Shown here: one piece after another, positions 1 through 9,075 of the stretch | How the letters are laid out: every line of letters starts with the position of its first letter | How positions within the stretch are numbered: position 1 is the first letter of the stretch | Assembly: GCA_018388625.1 (NCBI GenBank) | Contig: CP074402.1 | Location: 5,642,001 to 5,706,000 of the forward strand | From: Nocardiopsis eucommiae | GTDB taxonomy: Bacteria; Actinomycetota; Actinomycetes; Streptosporangiales; Streptosporangiaceae | Length of the DNA stretch: 64,000 nucleotides | Reading direction: 5' to 3' | Program-made: the position numbers and the translations under genes | The notes under the pieces: model-generated | What the model was told of the DNA's origin: nothing | Database searches by the model: none | Seen by the model: only the letters and a program-made list of their open reading frames with translations

Positions 1-180
1 GAACCGACCGGGGCCCTGGACGGTGACAACGGCGCGATGGTGGTGGACGTCCTGCGGGACATGAGCCGAGAGGGCCGCGCGGTGGTCATCGCCACCCATG
101 ACCCGGCCGTCCGTGACGCCTGCGACGCCGTCCACGAGTTGGAGCCGCCGAGACCATCGAGATCACTGAGACCGCTGTGA
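1..180 (+). CDS. ABC transporter ATP-binding protein, C-terminal end (partial)
   Basis: This is the last 59 codons of a gene that begins before the window. It opens with EPTGALD, the stretch just after Walker B in ABC ATPases, and then shows VVIATHDP, whose His is the switch (H-loop) residue. That combination is typical of the lipoprotein-release/MacB-like exporter ATPases, which power export by a partner permease at the membrane. Walker A, signature motif and permease lie outside the window, so the substrate is unknown. The stop codon falls inside a run of 9-bp repeats that continues downstream. The family assignment is firm; the subfamily is inference. Confidence 0.85.
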   Translation, partial: EPTGALDGDNGAMVVDVLRDMSREGRAVVIATHDPAVRDACDAVHELEPPRPSRSLRPL

Positions 181-239
181 CCGCTGTGACCACCGAGACC
201 GCCGGGGCCAGCGGGGCCAGCGGGGCCAGCGGGGCCACC
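170..239. repeat. 9-bp-periodic tandem repeats
   Basis: Two copies of GACCGCTGT (170-187) are followed, after a short irregular stretch, by four tandem copies of GGGGCCAGC (204-239, the last ending in ACC). The first block contains the stop of the upstream ABC gene. A 9-bp period keeps reading frame, so copy-number change would only lengthen or shorten an in-frame peptide. It probably arose by replication slippage. Confidence 0.8.
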
Positions 240-289
240 GGGAGGCCGGAAGGGCCTTGGCGGAGCCCTCTCCGGTGTCGCGACCGCAC

Positions 290-295
290 TAGCCT
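290..295 (+). promoter_or_regulatory. Predicted -10 element for a leaderless amidase transcript
   Basis: TAGCCT fits the actinobacterial TANNNT -10 pattern and ends exactly 7 nt before the GTG at 303. Transcription would then start at the start codon itself. No Shine-Dalgarno sequence precedes that GTG, which agrees with a leaderless message. No convincing -35 is visible. Confidence 0.5.
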
Positions 296-302
296 CGGTT
301 CG

Positions 303-1475
303 GTGAGGGACGAGACACCGCCGACGGCGCGTGAGACCGCGGACCGGGTGGCGCGTGGTGAGGCGAGCGCGGTCGAGACCGTACGGGAGGCGCTGGAGGC
401 CGTCGAGCGGATCGGGCACCTGCGCGCCTTCGTCGAGGTCTGGCCGGAGTCGGCGCTGGAGTGCGCGGCCCGGGTGGACGCGGCCGTGGCCAACGGCGGT
501 GTCCACCTGCCCCTGGCCGGGGTGCCCCTGGCCGTCAAGGCCTCCGAGGGGACCGGCTCCCACCAGGCCCGGCGGTTGGTCGCCGCCGGTGCGGTACCGG
601 TCGGTTCCACCTCCGTGCCCGGCCCCGGCACCCCGTGGAAGACCTGGGGAGACAACGGCGAGGGGCCCACGCTCAACCCCTGGAACGGCGATCGGGTCCC
701 CGGGGGCTCCTCCGCCGGGTCAGCCGTCGCGGTGGCCACGGGAGCGGTCCCGTTGGCGACCGCGAGCGACGGCGCCGGATCCACCCGGATCCCCGCGGCC
801 TGGTGCGGGGTGATCGGCTACAAACCGACCACCGGGCTGCTTCCGGCCCGGGACCGGGCCGGGCTGACGGTCGGCGGGCCGATCGCGCGGACGGTCGCGG
901 ACGTCGAGCTGTACCGGAGCGCCGTGCTCGGTGGCCGTCCCGTGGCCACTCCACCGCGCCCGCGCGTCGCGTGGTCACCGACCCTGGGGTTCAACGCACC
1001 GGATCCGGAGGTGGTGGAGCTCGCGGAACGAGCGCTGCGGCGCTGGGCCCGTTCCTCCGGCGCGACGGTGTCGGTGCCCCGGCTCGCGCTCACCGACCCC
1101 GCGGAGGCCTGGCTCGCCCGACGGGAGCGGGGCCACCCCGCCGGTGTCCCCTCCGGGGACCTGCCCGCGCTGGACGCCGTCCTGTCCTCCGTGGACCTGC
1201 TCGCCACGCCCACGACCCCGAACCGGGCCCATCCGCACGCGGGGCCGGGCGAGGTGCTGAGTGTGGGGTACACCTGGCTGTTCAACCTCACCGGGCACCC
1301 GGCCCTGAGCCTGCCCGCCGGGCTCACCGGGGACGGTCTGCCCGTGGGTCTGCACCTCGTGGCGCGGCACCACGAGGACGCGCTCCTCCTGGCCGCCGCC
1401 GGGGACGCCGAACGCGCCCTGCCCACCCCGCCCCCGCCGCCCCTCAGGGACGGCGGTCACACTCCGGAGATGTAG
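303..1475 (+). CDS. Amidase-signature family hydrolase
   Basis: A 390-residue amidase-signature enzyme, predicted cytoplasmic, expected to hydrolyse an amide (or related C-N) bond. The signature region VPGGSSAGSAVAVATG is clear, with the cis-Ser/nucleophile stretch SDGAGSTRIPAAWCGV and the lysine of AVKASEG, giving a complete Ser-Ser-Lys triad. It is shorter than the usual 450-500 residues, mainly in the middle. An upstream ATG at 177 would add 42 low-complexity residues encoded by the 9-bp repeats. I prefer the GTG at 303, where homology-like sequence begins and a -10 box sits 7 nt upstream. Substrate cannot be predicted; GatA function is unlikely because gatB/gatC are absent nearby. Confidence 0.85.
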   Translation: MRDETPPTARETADRVARGEASAVETVREALEAVERIGHLRAFVEVWPESALECAARVDAAVANGGVHLPLAGVPLAVKASEGTGSHQARRLVAAGAVPVGSTSVPGPGTPWKTWGDNGEGPTLNPWNGDRVPGGSSAGSAVAVATGAVPLATASDGAGSTRIPAAWCGVIGYKPTTGLLPARDRAGLTVGGPIARTVADVELYRSAVLGGRPVATPPRPRVAWSPTLGFNAPDPEVVELAERALRRWARSSGATVSVPRLALTDPAEAWLARRERGHPAGVPSGDLPALDAVLSSVDLLATPTTPNRAHPHAGPGEVLSVGYTWLFNLTGHPALSLPAGLTGDGLPVGLHLVARHHEDALLLAAAGDAERALPTPPPPPLRDGGHTPEM

Positions 1476-1591
1476 CATCTGAGGCGGATTCTCCCCTCGT
1501 CCGCGTGTTCCCCGGCCCCCGGAGAAAGCCGTGTGACGGGGCTGCCCCAGACACGGAAACGGACGGCATGGACACGGAAGAGACCCAGGTC

Positions 1592-2314
1592 ATGGCCAGG
1601 ACGGGCCAGTTCACCACCACGCTGGGCTGGGAGACCGCCGTCAGGGGTCGGGTGGCCGCCGCGGTCGACCGGTTCGCCGGTCCCCTGGCCGACCTCGCGG
1701 AGCGCGACGCCAACGACGGCGACACCCGTCTGCTGGTCGCCGACTTCTTCAGCGTCGGGCTGAACTTCAGCAAGTACCAGGACCTGACCACCGAGTACCG
1801 CACCAGCGGGGACTCGATCGACTACGCGATCGTCCTCGACGGTGAGCTCTTCGCCCCGGTCGAGGTGCGCCGGATCGGCCAGGACCTGGACCTGCGCAAC
1901 ATCCAGATGGCCCGGCGCCTGGCCGTCGAGCAGGGCGTGGACTGGGTGTTCCTCACCAACGGCCGTGTCTGGCGGGTCTACCACCTGCGGCCCGACGCCG
2001 ACGGCGGCGCCCCGCAGCCGGTCGTCGTCGTGGACGTGGACCTCCTGGACCAGGACTCCCACGACAGCAACGTCGACGGCCTGTTCCTCCTCACCCGCGA
2101 GTCGGTCGAACACGGCCGGTTGGAGGCGATGCGCCGCTGGCGTGAGGCGGCCGAGGCCGCGCCGCTGTCCGGCGCCCTGGTGAGCGACGAGGTGGTGGCG
2201 GCCGTGCGCGACCGGTTGCGGGAGAGCGCGGAGCACCCCGGCCACGTCGGTGAGGACGACGAGATCCGCCGTGTCCTGACCGAGGAGGTCATCGCACGGG
2301 GCCTGCTCGGCTAG
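1592..2314 (+). CDS. HsdR N-terminal-like (PD-(D/E)XK-type) protein, stand-alone
   Basis: A 240-residue protein resembling the N-terminal nuclease domain of type I restriction subunits (HSDR_N). The core strand pair reads DYAIVLDG...FAPVEVRR and is followed by VDWVFLTNGRVWRVYHL, matching the LTNG-x-W-x-x-Y hallmark of the family. The usual E-x-K appears as E-V-R, so nuclease activity is uncertain. There is no helicase domain and no hsdM/hsdS nearby, so this is an orphan domain. GGAAGAG lies 9 nt before the ATG at 1592; an in-frame ATG at 1568 is the alternative. The last ~50 residues are acidic and helical. The fold assignment is inference from motif spacing. Confidence 0.6.
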   Translation: MARTGQFTTTLGWETAVRGRVAAAVDRFAGPLADLAERDANDGDTRLLVADFFSVGLNFSKYQDLTTEYRTSGDSIDYAIVLDGELFAPVEVRRIGQDLDLRNIQMARRLAVEQGVDWVFLTNGRVWRVYHLRPDADGGAPQPVVVVDVDLLDQDSHDSNVDGLFLLTRESVEHGRLEAMRRWREAAEAAPLSGALVSDEVVAAVRDRLRESAEHPGHVGEDDEIRRVLTEEVIARGLLG

Positions 2315-2329
2315 GCAACGGGGCGCCGG

Positions 2330-3464
2330 TCACTCCAGGGGCACGGTCATGATCCGGTCGTCACCGTCGGCGGGGGAACCCCAGGTGTCGAGGTTGCTGG
2401 TGCTCAGCCACAGGGAGTCCCCGCCAGGGGCGGTGACCACCGTGCGGAGTCGGCCGAACTCCTCGACGAAGTGCGGCTCCGGCTCTCCCACGGTGCCGTC
2501 GCCGTTGAGAGGGACCTCCCAGAGCCGGGCACCGCGCAGCGCCGCCACGTACAGGGAGTCCCCGGCGATCGCCGCGCCGCTCGGTGAGGCCTCGGCGGGC
2601 TCCCAGGTGACCAGCGGGTCCGTGAACTCGTCGCCGCCGCCGGGGCCCTCCACCTCCGGCCAGCCGTAGTTGTTCCCGGCTTCGATCAGGTTGACCTCGT
2701 CCAGGGTGTCCTGGCCGAACTCGGTCGCGTACAGGTTCTCCTGGGCGTCCCACGCCAGGCCCTGCACGTTGCGGTGGCCGTAGCTGTACACGTGGTTGTC
2801 GAAGGGGTTGTCCGGAGCCGGTTCGCCGTGGGTGGTGATTCGCAGGATCTTCCCGGCCAGGGAGTCGGTGTCCTGCGAGGCGTCCCTCTCCTGGGCGTCG
2901 CCGGTGGCCACGTACAGGTGGCCGTCGGGTCCGAAGGCGATCCGGCCGCCGTTGTGCGTGTTCGCGGCGGGAATGCCATCCAGGATCACCTCGGGCTCGC
3001 CGAGGAGGCGCCGTCGTACTCCGCCCGGACCACCCGGTTGTCCGCGTCTGTCGTGTGGTGGAGGTACACGTAGGGCTGCTCGGGGAAGTCCGGGTCGACG
3101 GCCAGGCCGAGCAGTCCGCCCTCGCCCCCGTGCCGGACGCCCTCGACGGTCCCCGCCTCGGTGACCCGGCCGTCCGCGGTCACGTGCGCGACGGCGGCGT
3201 CGTCCCGCTGGGCCACCAGGGCGGAGCCGTCGGGAAGGAAGTCGATCCCCCACGGAACGTCGAGGTCGGTGGCCAGGTCCTCGGGCTGGCCGAGGTCGGC
3301 TCCCCGGCCGACTCACCGGGTCGGCCGTCCGCCCCCGATCCGTCAGCCCCCGATCCGTCGGCCCCGGTCGTGGAGCAGGAACCCACGAGGAGGACGGCTC
3401 CCATGAGGGAGAGGGTTCGGGTGAGCGGGAGGGGCCGACGGGTGCCCGTGTGTGTCCGGTCCAT
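2330..3464 (-). CDS. PQQ-dependent sugar dehydrogenase-type lipoprotein (frameshifted as read)
   Basis: Predicted exported soluble aldose (glucose/sorbosone) dehydrogenase, a six-bladed propeller that oxidises sugars with PQQ. A signal peptide with a lipobox-like VGSC near residue 30 indicates membrane anchoring. Family hallmarks follow in order: VPWGIDFLPDG, GGEGGLLGLAVDPDF, NTHNGGRIAFGPDG, LRITTHG, HRNVQGLAW, AGNNYGWP. As read, the coding sequence changes frame near 3300 and near 3003; one extra G/C at each place restores an uninterrupted protein of about 378 residues. It converges on the HsdR-N-like gene with a 15-bp gap. No PQQ biosynthesis genes are in the window. Confidence 0.8.
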
Positions 3465-3512
3465 GTCCGAACCCTGCCCGCTCGGAGCGCGTGTACGCCC
3501 TCCGGGCCGGGA

Positions 3513-4651
3513 TCAGCCGCCGTCGCGGCGTTCGGTGTTCTCCTGTCCCTGGTGGATCTCCTCGAAGATCCGCTCGACGTCGGTGATCAGGGCGCTGTAG
3601 ACCGGCCAGTTCCGGTCGTTCCAGCGCTCGCGCAGCGCGTCGCGTTCCTCGTCCACCAGGCGCAGCGCGTCCTCGACCCGTTCCCGGAGGTCATCGGAGG
3701 CGACCGTGTGCCCGGGCTCCTCGGAGTCGTGCACGGAGCGGAAGACGTCCGAGGCCCGGGAGACCAGCGGCGCGAACTCCCGCAGGAAGGCGTCGTCGGG
3801 TTCGGGGAAGCGGGAGCCGCCGTGTGTGGTGGTGCGCAGGGTGCGGACGAGGGACTGCACGTGTCGGGAGGCCCGGCTCAGTGCGGCGATCCACTCCCCG
3901 TAGGTGTCCAGGTCGCGGGGGTCGGTGCGGGTGCCGGAGACCAGCCGCCGGGGTTGAGCCGGGTCCGGTCCGCCTGGCGCCGGACCGCCTCCTGGGCGTT
4001 GCGGACGGACCCGTCGAGCCCGTCCGAGGCCCGCACCCAGTGGTCCAGATTCAGCCCCGCGCATCCCTCACGCAGTCCCTCGGCCATCTCCCCGGTCAGG
4101 GAGCGGAGGCCGTCCGCGAGGTCCCGTACCGCGTTCTCCGCGTCCCGGAACCGGATGGCCGGGGCGAGCACCATGTTGGTGAGCAGTGCCGAGGCGGCAC
4201 CGACCAGGACCATCAGCAGGAGGTACCCGAGGTCGGCGGCGCTCTCGGCGGTGCCGCCCGCGAGCGCGAAGGCCGCCACCACGGGCAGTTGCACGCCCTG
4301 ACTGCCGAAGAACCCCGCCTGCCCGGCGACCAGCGCGATCAGGAGCAGCAGGGTGAACGACCACAGTTGGGCTCCGACCGTCAGCCCCGCGAGCCCGGCG
4401 AGCAGGGCCCCGGCGAAGACCGCCGCCATGTAGCGGCCCGACTGGAGCACGGAACCGTACACGCTGGGACGGACCACGAGGAGGGCGGTGAAGGGGGCGA
4501 ACCCGACCTGGCTGGAGGCTCCGAGCTGGGTGCCCACGACCCAGGCGAGGGTGGCCGCGACGGTGCACTTGAGGATGATGACGGCGGTCTCCCGCTCGAA
4601 CCCGCGCCGTTCCCGGGCACGCCTGACCCTGTCCCGCAGACCTTCGAACAT
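3513..4651 (-). CDS. FUSC-like integral membrane protein (aromatic acid exporter type; frameshifted as read)
   Basis: About 380 residues. The N-terminal half has six hydrophobic segments, including VVGTQLGASSQVGFAPFTAL and GLTVGAQLWSFTLLLLIALV; the C-terminal half is a charged helical cytoplasmic region. This layout matches FUSC/aromatic-acid-exporter (AaeB-like half) proteins. One shift near 3955 (run of four C, minus-strand sense) moves the reading from RTRLNP into RRLVSGTRTD. The ATG at 4651 has GGAGG upstream. The substrate is unknown. The neighbouring Crp-type gene could regulate it, but two hairpins separate them, so they are probably not co-transcribed. Confidence 0.7.
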
Positions 4652-4764
4652 CCTCGCCTCCGTCCTTCCGTGAGCACACACCGTAACGTCGTTCCCCGTA
4701 GGGGGCTCGGTTATCGGTTCGCGTCGGAGGACCGTCCCCGTCCACCGTCGGGGGGACAGGAGAT

Positions 4765-4792
4765 CCCCGGTGGCGGGGGACGGCCACCGGGG
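4765..4792 (-). terminator. Hairpin downstream of the Crp-type gene
   Basis: Perfect 10-bp arms CCCCGGTGGC and GCCACCGGGG with an 8-nt loop, lying between the Crp-type stop (4998) and the FUSC-like start (4651). There is no U-tract, as is common in GC-rich actinobacteria. Together with the next hairpin it probably ends crp transcription. Confidence 0.5.
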
Positions 4793-4811
4793 CGGTGTGG
4801 AGACGGGGGTA

Positions 4812-4848
4812 GCTGCCGGAATGGTGCCGTCCTCACCACTCCGGCAGC
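4812..4848 (-). terminator. Second hairpin in the crp/FUSC gap
   Basis: Arms of 15 nt pairing at 14 positions (GCTGCCGGAATGGTG with CACCACTCCGGCAGC) around a 7-nt loop. It lies 20 bp from the other hairpin. Nothing else is recognisable in the 346-bp gap 4652-4997 apart from the FUSC ribosome site. Confidence 0.5.
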
Positions 4849-4997
4849 CCGACCGCTCCTCTCCGCACAGGGGAGGGCACCGGAGGAGAGGGTGCTGACA
4901 GTGCGGAGCGAGAGGTGGGGCGTGATGCCCAGGTGAAGTCTGTCGCCTACGGTGACCGTGGGACCACCGATCAATCGGCAATTCAGGACAAAAAGGA

Positions 4998-5705
4998 TCA
5001 CAAAGCGGATTCGAAGACACCGTTCAGGCGCTCCATGTCCACGATCACCACACGCCGGTAGCTGGTGATCAGGAGGCCCTCCGACCGGAAGCGCCGGATC
5101 GCGTTGCCCACCGCGTCCGTGCGGGCTCCGACGAGTTTCCCCAGGTCCGTGTGGGAGAGCCGCACCCCCAGATGGACACCCTCGTCCGTGGGCACCCCGT
5201 GGCGCCGCGCCATGTCGACCAGGATCCTCGCCACCCGGGCCTCCACCTCGTAGCCCGCGAACTCCGCCCGCTGGCGGTCCGCGCACTCCTGCCGCTCCCC
5301 CATCACGGCGAGCATCGCCCGCCACGCCTCGGGGTGTTCCTCCAGGAAGACCTCGAAGACCTGGTGCGGATAGACCCGGATCGAGTGCGGGGCGCACGAG
5401 GTGACCGTCGCGCTGGGCCGCGTGTCCCGGAACATCCCCAGCTCGCCCACGAGGTCGCCCCACCTGCGGATGCCGAACATCGCCTCGGTGCCGTTACGCA
5501 GCACCGACGTGATCTTGACGCACGCCGGGTCCGCCGGGGTGCCGTTCTCCGGCGGACCCAGGAGCATGACCTGTTCCTCGGCGTCGCCCTGGGCTATGAG
5601 GACGCGGTTGGCGGGGATGTGCCGTGGCGGCGCGAGCGCGAGGAGACGGTCCACGGTCCGGGGACCGAGCCTGGACATGAAGCTGCCCGGCGGCCAGTCG
5701 GTCAT
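4998..5705 (-). CDS. Crp/Fnr-family transcriptional regulator
   Basis: A 235-residue DNA-binding regulator. The cyclic-nucleotide-binding-type beta-roll spans about residues 15-130 and includes WGDLVGELGMF, the glycine/acidic turn of the ligand pocket. A winged helix-turn-helix follows at about 165-225 (LSHTDLGKLVGARTDAVGNA then IRRFRSEGLL). The ATG at 5705 is preceded by GGAGGACGC, a strong ribosome site, which decides it over the upstream ATGs. The canonical E..RxT/S cAMP pocket is not obvious, so the ligand is uncertain. Targets are unknown; FUSC and MFS genes flank it. Confidence 0.85.
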   Translation of the reverse strand: MTDWPPGSFMSRLGPRTVDRLLALAPPRHIPANRVLIAQGDAEEQVMLLGPPENGTPADPACVKITSVLRNGTEAMFGIRRWGDLVGELGMFRDTRPSATVTSCAPHSIRVYPHQVFEVFLEEHPEAWRAMLAVMGERQECADRQRAEFAGYEVEARVARILVDMARRHGVPTDEGVHLGVRLSHTDLGKLVGARTDAVGNAIRRFRSEGLLITSYRRVVIVDMERLNGVFESAL

Positions 5706-5825
5706 GCGTCCTCCGATCATCCCCAAGGTGGTACCCAGTTCCGCGGGAGAAGCACGAAATCGGCGGATCTTGTTGTCCAGACGTGCCCGGGGCCCGACGC
5801 GCCAGGCGCCGGGCCCCGGAACCGC

Positions 5826-7220
5826 TCAGGAGTCGACGGTGACCCGTGGACGCGGCGCCCGGGTCAGTACCAGGACCGCGACCACCACCAGCCCCACGAA
5901 CCCGCCCAGGGCCAGGGCGACGCCGTGCAGTGCCCCCGTGAAGGCGGCGCCGACCAGCTCGCCGCCGGTGAGGACCGCCAGGGCCGCGCCGACGATCGCG
6001 ATGGAGACGGTCTCCAGGCTGAGCCGGGTCGCGTTGAACACCCCTGCGGCGGTGCCCACCCGCTCAGGCGGGACCGCGCCCAGCCCCAGGCCGTCGATCA
6101 TCCCTCCGGTGAGACCCACACCCGTTCCGACCAGCAGGAACGGCAGGAGCACCGTCCACGGGGTGGAGTCGGGGCCCAGCGTGGTGAAGCCGAGGACTCC
6201 CGCCCCCATCAGGAGGAGCGCGCCGACCACCACTGCCGTGGGCGGGAACCGGTGCGCCAGTTCGGCGCCCACGGTGGGCAGCACCAGGGTCGGGACGGTG
6301 AGGAGCAACAGCCACAGTCCCGTCGTGCCCGCGCCGAGGCCGACCACGTTGATCAGGTAGGACGGCAGGTAGACCAGGAGCGGCACCAGCACCGACATGA
6401 AGGTCGCGGCGGCCAGCGCGTAGGCCACGAACCGGCGGTTGGCGAGCAGCCCGAGATCGACCAGGGGCTCCTCCCGGCGGCGCTCCACCACGGCGAAGAG
6501 GCCGAACAGGGCCGCCGAGACGGCCAGGAACCCGGCCAGCACCGGCGCACCCCGACCGGGACCCTCGACCAGGCCGCCGATCAGCGTCAGCAGGGCGGCG
6601 GTGAACAGGGCTCCGCCGAGCCAGTCCACCGATCGTCCGTCACCGCGCATCGCGGGGACCCGCGTCACCAGCAGCAGGACCGCCCCGGCCACCAGGGCGG
6701 GCCCGGCGAAGGCGAACCGCCAGCCCAGGTTCTCGACCAGCAGTCCGGCGACGGCGGGGCCGAAGGCGGTTCCGGCGCCCAGCACGGTCCCGAGCAGTCC
6801 GAAGGCCCGCGCACGCGCCGGTCCCTCGAAGGCCAGGGCGAGCATGGAGCCGCCTCCGGCCACGGCGGCTGCCGCGCCCACGCCGCCCAGGGCGCGCAGG
6901 GCGACCAGCGCCCCGATGTCCTGGACGAGCAGGCTCGACAGACCGCTCACGAAGAAGAGGGCGACGCCGAAGGCGTAGACCCGGCGGCGCCCGACCGCGT
7001 CCGCGATCGACCCGGCACTGACCAGGAAGGCGGCGAAGCAGGCGTTGTAGGAGTTGACCACCCACTGCGCGGAGGTGAGCCCCACGCCCAGGTCGCGTTG
7101 GATGTCGGGCAGAGCGACCGAGGCCCCGGTCAGGGCCAGCGGGAGGAGGAGGGTGGAGAGCAGGACGGTGACGAGCACGATGGTGCCGCCGCCCCTGCCT
7201 GGGGACAAGGAAGTGTTCAC
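5826..7220 (-). CDS. MFS transporter, DHA2 (14-TM drug exporter) type
   Basis: About 464 residues with some 14 hydrophobic spans, the EmrB/QacA-type proton-driven exporter layout. The cytoplasmic loop GSIADAVGRRRVYAFG is MFS motif A, and GAGTAFGPAVAGLL is the antiporter-type motif C region. I chose the GTG at 7220, about nine residues before the first membrane span; a GTG at 7271 would add 17 unsupported residues. Divergent from the VOC gene at 7437. Such MFS/VOC pairs often deal with drugs or electrophiles, but no substrate is shown here. The gene is intact. Confidence 0.85.
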   Translation of the reverse strand: MNTSLSPGRGGGTIVLVTVLLSTLLLPLALTGASVALPDIQRDLGVGLTSAQWVVNSYNACFAAFLVSAGSIADAVGRRRVYAFGVALFFVSGLSSLLVQDIGALVALRALGGVGAAAAVAGGGSMLALAFEGPARARAFGLLGTVLGAGTAFGPAVAGLLVENLGWRFAFAGPALVAGAVLLLVTRVPAMRGDGRSVDWLGGALFTAALLTLIGGLVEGPGRGAPVLAGFLAVSAALFGLFAVVERRREEPLVDLGLLANRRFVAYALAAATFMSVLVPLLVYLPSYLINVVGLGAGTTGLWLLLLTVPTLVLPTVGAELAHRFPPTAVVVGALLLMGAGVLGFTTLGPDSTPWTVLLPFLLVGTGVGLTGGMIDGLGLGAVPPERVGTAAGVFNATRLSLETVSIAIVGAALAVLTGGELVGAAFTGALHGVALALGGFVGLVVVAVLVLTRAPRPRVTVDS

Positions 7221-7400
7221 GGGTACGTCCGGTGTGGAGAGAGGGACACCGGGCAGCCCGAAGGACCGCACCGGCAGGGAAGCTGATGCGGCGGTCGGAA
7301 CGATGTGGGATCAGGCCGCCGCTAGAGGGCGGCCAGCTCTTTCGCGAGCGGCATGGTCGCAGGCTAGCCCGAGCCGCTCCGCGAAGCCAGCGATATTCCC

Positions 7401-7430
7401 TTGGGCGAGCGAAGGCGCCCGGTCTAGGGT
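7401..7430 (+). promoter_or_regulatory. Predicted promoter for a leaderless VOC gene
   Basis: TTGGGC (7401-7406) and TAGGGT (7425-7430) are 18 bp apart, and the -10 ends 6 nt before the ATG at 7437. No ribosome site is present, which agrees with leaderless translation. Confidence 0.55.
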
Positions 7431-7436
7431 GGGCCG

Positions 7437-7870
7437 ATGACCACGATCAGAGAGTTCCAAGTCACCTTCGACTGCGCCAGTCCCGAGCGCGTGGCCCGGT
7501 TCTGGTGCGAGGTGCTGGGGTACGTCGTGCCGCCGCCTCCGGAGGGCTTCGCCGACTGGGACGAGTTCAACCGCGCGCTCCCGCCCGAGCAGCAGGACTC
7601 CGCGTTCGCCTGCGTCGACCCTCGGGCAAGGGGCCCCGCCTGTTCTTCCAGCGCGTCCCCGAGGGCAAGACGGTCAAGAACCGGGTGCACCTCGACGTGC
7701 GCGCCGGTACCGGTCTCGTCGGGGACGAACGCCTCGCCACGCTCCAGGCCGAGCGGGAGCGGCTGGAGGCGCTCGGCGCGGAGTGCGTCCGCGTCATGCG
7801 CTCCGACGGGTTCAACGAGTCGTGCATCGTCATGCAGGACGTCGAGGGCAACGAATTCTGCCTGGACTGA
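7437..7870 (+). CDS. VOC (glyoxalase/bleomycin-resistance fold) protein (frameshifted as read)
   Basis: About 144 residues with the vicinal-oxygen-chelate pattern: the N-terminal FQVTFDCASPERVARFWCEV, a central RLFFQRVPEGKTVKNRVHLD whose His is a likely metal ligand, and the closing VMQDVEGNEFCLD. The open VLGY...PPPEGF insert is typical of the actinobacterial glyoxalase-like subgroup. The frame changes near 7622; GAC-CC-TCG becomes continuous if one C is added. The catalysed reaction is unknown. It diverges from the MFS exporter and ends at a shared hairpin with the VWA gene. Confidence 0.8.
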
Positions 7871-7873
7871 GCG

Positions 7874-7907
7874 CCGGGCGGGGCCGCAGGGGTCCGGCCC
7901 CGCCCGG
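7874..7907. terminator. Bidirectional hairpin between the VOC and VWA genes
   Basis: Perfect 13-bp arms CCGGGCGGGGCCG / CGGCCCCGCCCGG with an 8-nt loop, placed 4 bp after the VOC stop and 7 bp after the VWA stop. It can serve both convergent genes. Confidence 0.7.
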
Positions 7908-7914
7908 GGCCGGA

Positions 7915-9075
7915 TCACTCGTCCAGGTGCTTGTCGACCCAGGCGTCCAGGGGCTGGCCCTGGATCGCCGCGGCCATGAGTTCCGGGAAGGCGTCGGGGG
8001 TGCACGCGAACGCCGGGACGCCGAGGTCCGCGAGGGCCGACGCGTTCTGGCGGTCGTAGAAGGGCGCCCCCTCGTCGGAGAGGGCCAGCAGGACCACCAC
8101 CTGCACGCCCGCCGACTTCATGGCGGCCACCCGGCGCAGCATCTCGGCGCGGACGCCACCCTCGTAGAGGTCGCTGATCAGGACGAAGATGGAGTCCTGC
8201 GGGCGGTCGATGAGCGTCTGGCTGTAGGCGATGGCCTTGTTGATGTTGGTGCCGCCGCCGAGCTGGGTGCCGAAGAGGACCTCCACCGGGTCGGTGAGCT
8301 CGTCGGTGAGGTCGACGACGGCGGTGTCGAAGACGACCAGGGACGTCTTCAGGGTGCTCATGGACGCCAGGACCGCGCCGAACACGCTGGCGTAGACGAC
8401 CGAGGAGGCCATCGAACCGCTCTGGTCGATGGCCAGGACCACGTCCTTCTGCACGCCCTGGCTGCGGCGCCCGTAGCCCACGAGGGTCTGCGGGATGACC
8501 GTGTTGTGCTCGGGCAGGTAGTGCGCCAGGTTGCGGCGGATGGTGGCGTTCCAGTCGATGTCCGCGACCCGGCGGGGGCGGTGCGTGCGCGCGGAGCGGT
8601 CGATCGCCCCGCGGATCACCGACCTGGTCTTCTGCGCGACCCTTCTCTCCAGGTCGTCGACGACCCGGCGCACGATGGTCCGGGCGCTCTCCCGGGCCTC
8701 GGCGGGCATCACCTGGTTGAGGGAGAGCAGCGTCCCGACCAGGTGCACGTCGGGTTCCACGGCCTCCATCATCTCCGGCTCCAGCAGGAGCTGGTGCAGA
8801 CGCAGGCGGTCCATGGCGTCGGACTGCATCACCTGCACGACCGTGGACGGGAAGTACTCCCGGATGTCGCCCAGCCAGCGGGCGACGCGGGGCGCCGATC
8901 CGCTCAGGTCCGCGCCGCGTTCGTCGCCGGAGGCGGCGGAACGGTCGCGTCTGTTGTACAGCGCGGCCAGTGCGGAGTCCATGGTCTGGTCGGCCCCGGT
9001 CAGGGTCGCGCACTGGGACGGTGCGCCCAGGACCAGGCGCCAGCGGCGGGCGCGTTCGGTGGTCTCCGTGCTCAC
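7915..9075 (-). CDS. VWA-domain protein (CoxE/BatA-like), last gene of the five-gene operon
   Basis: A 386-residue soluble protein. The C-terminal von Willebrand A domain (about residues 195-370) has an intact metal-ion-dependent adhesion site: DQSGSM, then GGGTN, then SDLYEGG. The N-terminal ~190 residues are helical with no recognised motif. VWA proteins of this kind pair with MoxR AAA+ ATPases as substrate adaptors or chaperone partners, and such an ATPase lies two genes upstream. The GTG start at 9075 overlaps the previous gene's stop by GTGA, indicating translational coupling. It is intact, unlike its four operon partners. The substrate of the complex is unknown. Confidence 0.85.
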   Translation of the reverse strand: MSTETTERARRWRLVLGAPSQCATLTGADQTMDSALAALYNRRDRSAASGDERGADLSGSAPRVARWLGDIREYFPSTVVQVMQSDAMDRLRLHQLLLEPEMMEAVEPDVHLVGTLLSLNQVMPAEARESARTIVRRVVDDLERRVAQKTRSVIRGAIDRSARTHRPRRVADIDWNATIRRNLAHYLPEHNTVIPQTLVGYGRRSQGVQKDVVLAIDQSGSMASSVVYASVFGAVLASMSTLKTSLVVFDTAVVDLTDELTDPVEVLFGTQLGGGTNINKAIAYSQTLIDRPQDSIFVLISDLYEGGVRAEMLRRVAAMKSAGVQVVVLLALSDEGAPFYDRQNASALADLGVPAFACTPDAFPELMAAAIQGQPLDAWVDKHLDE

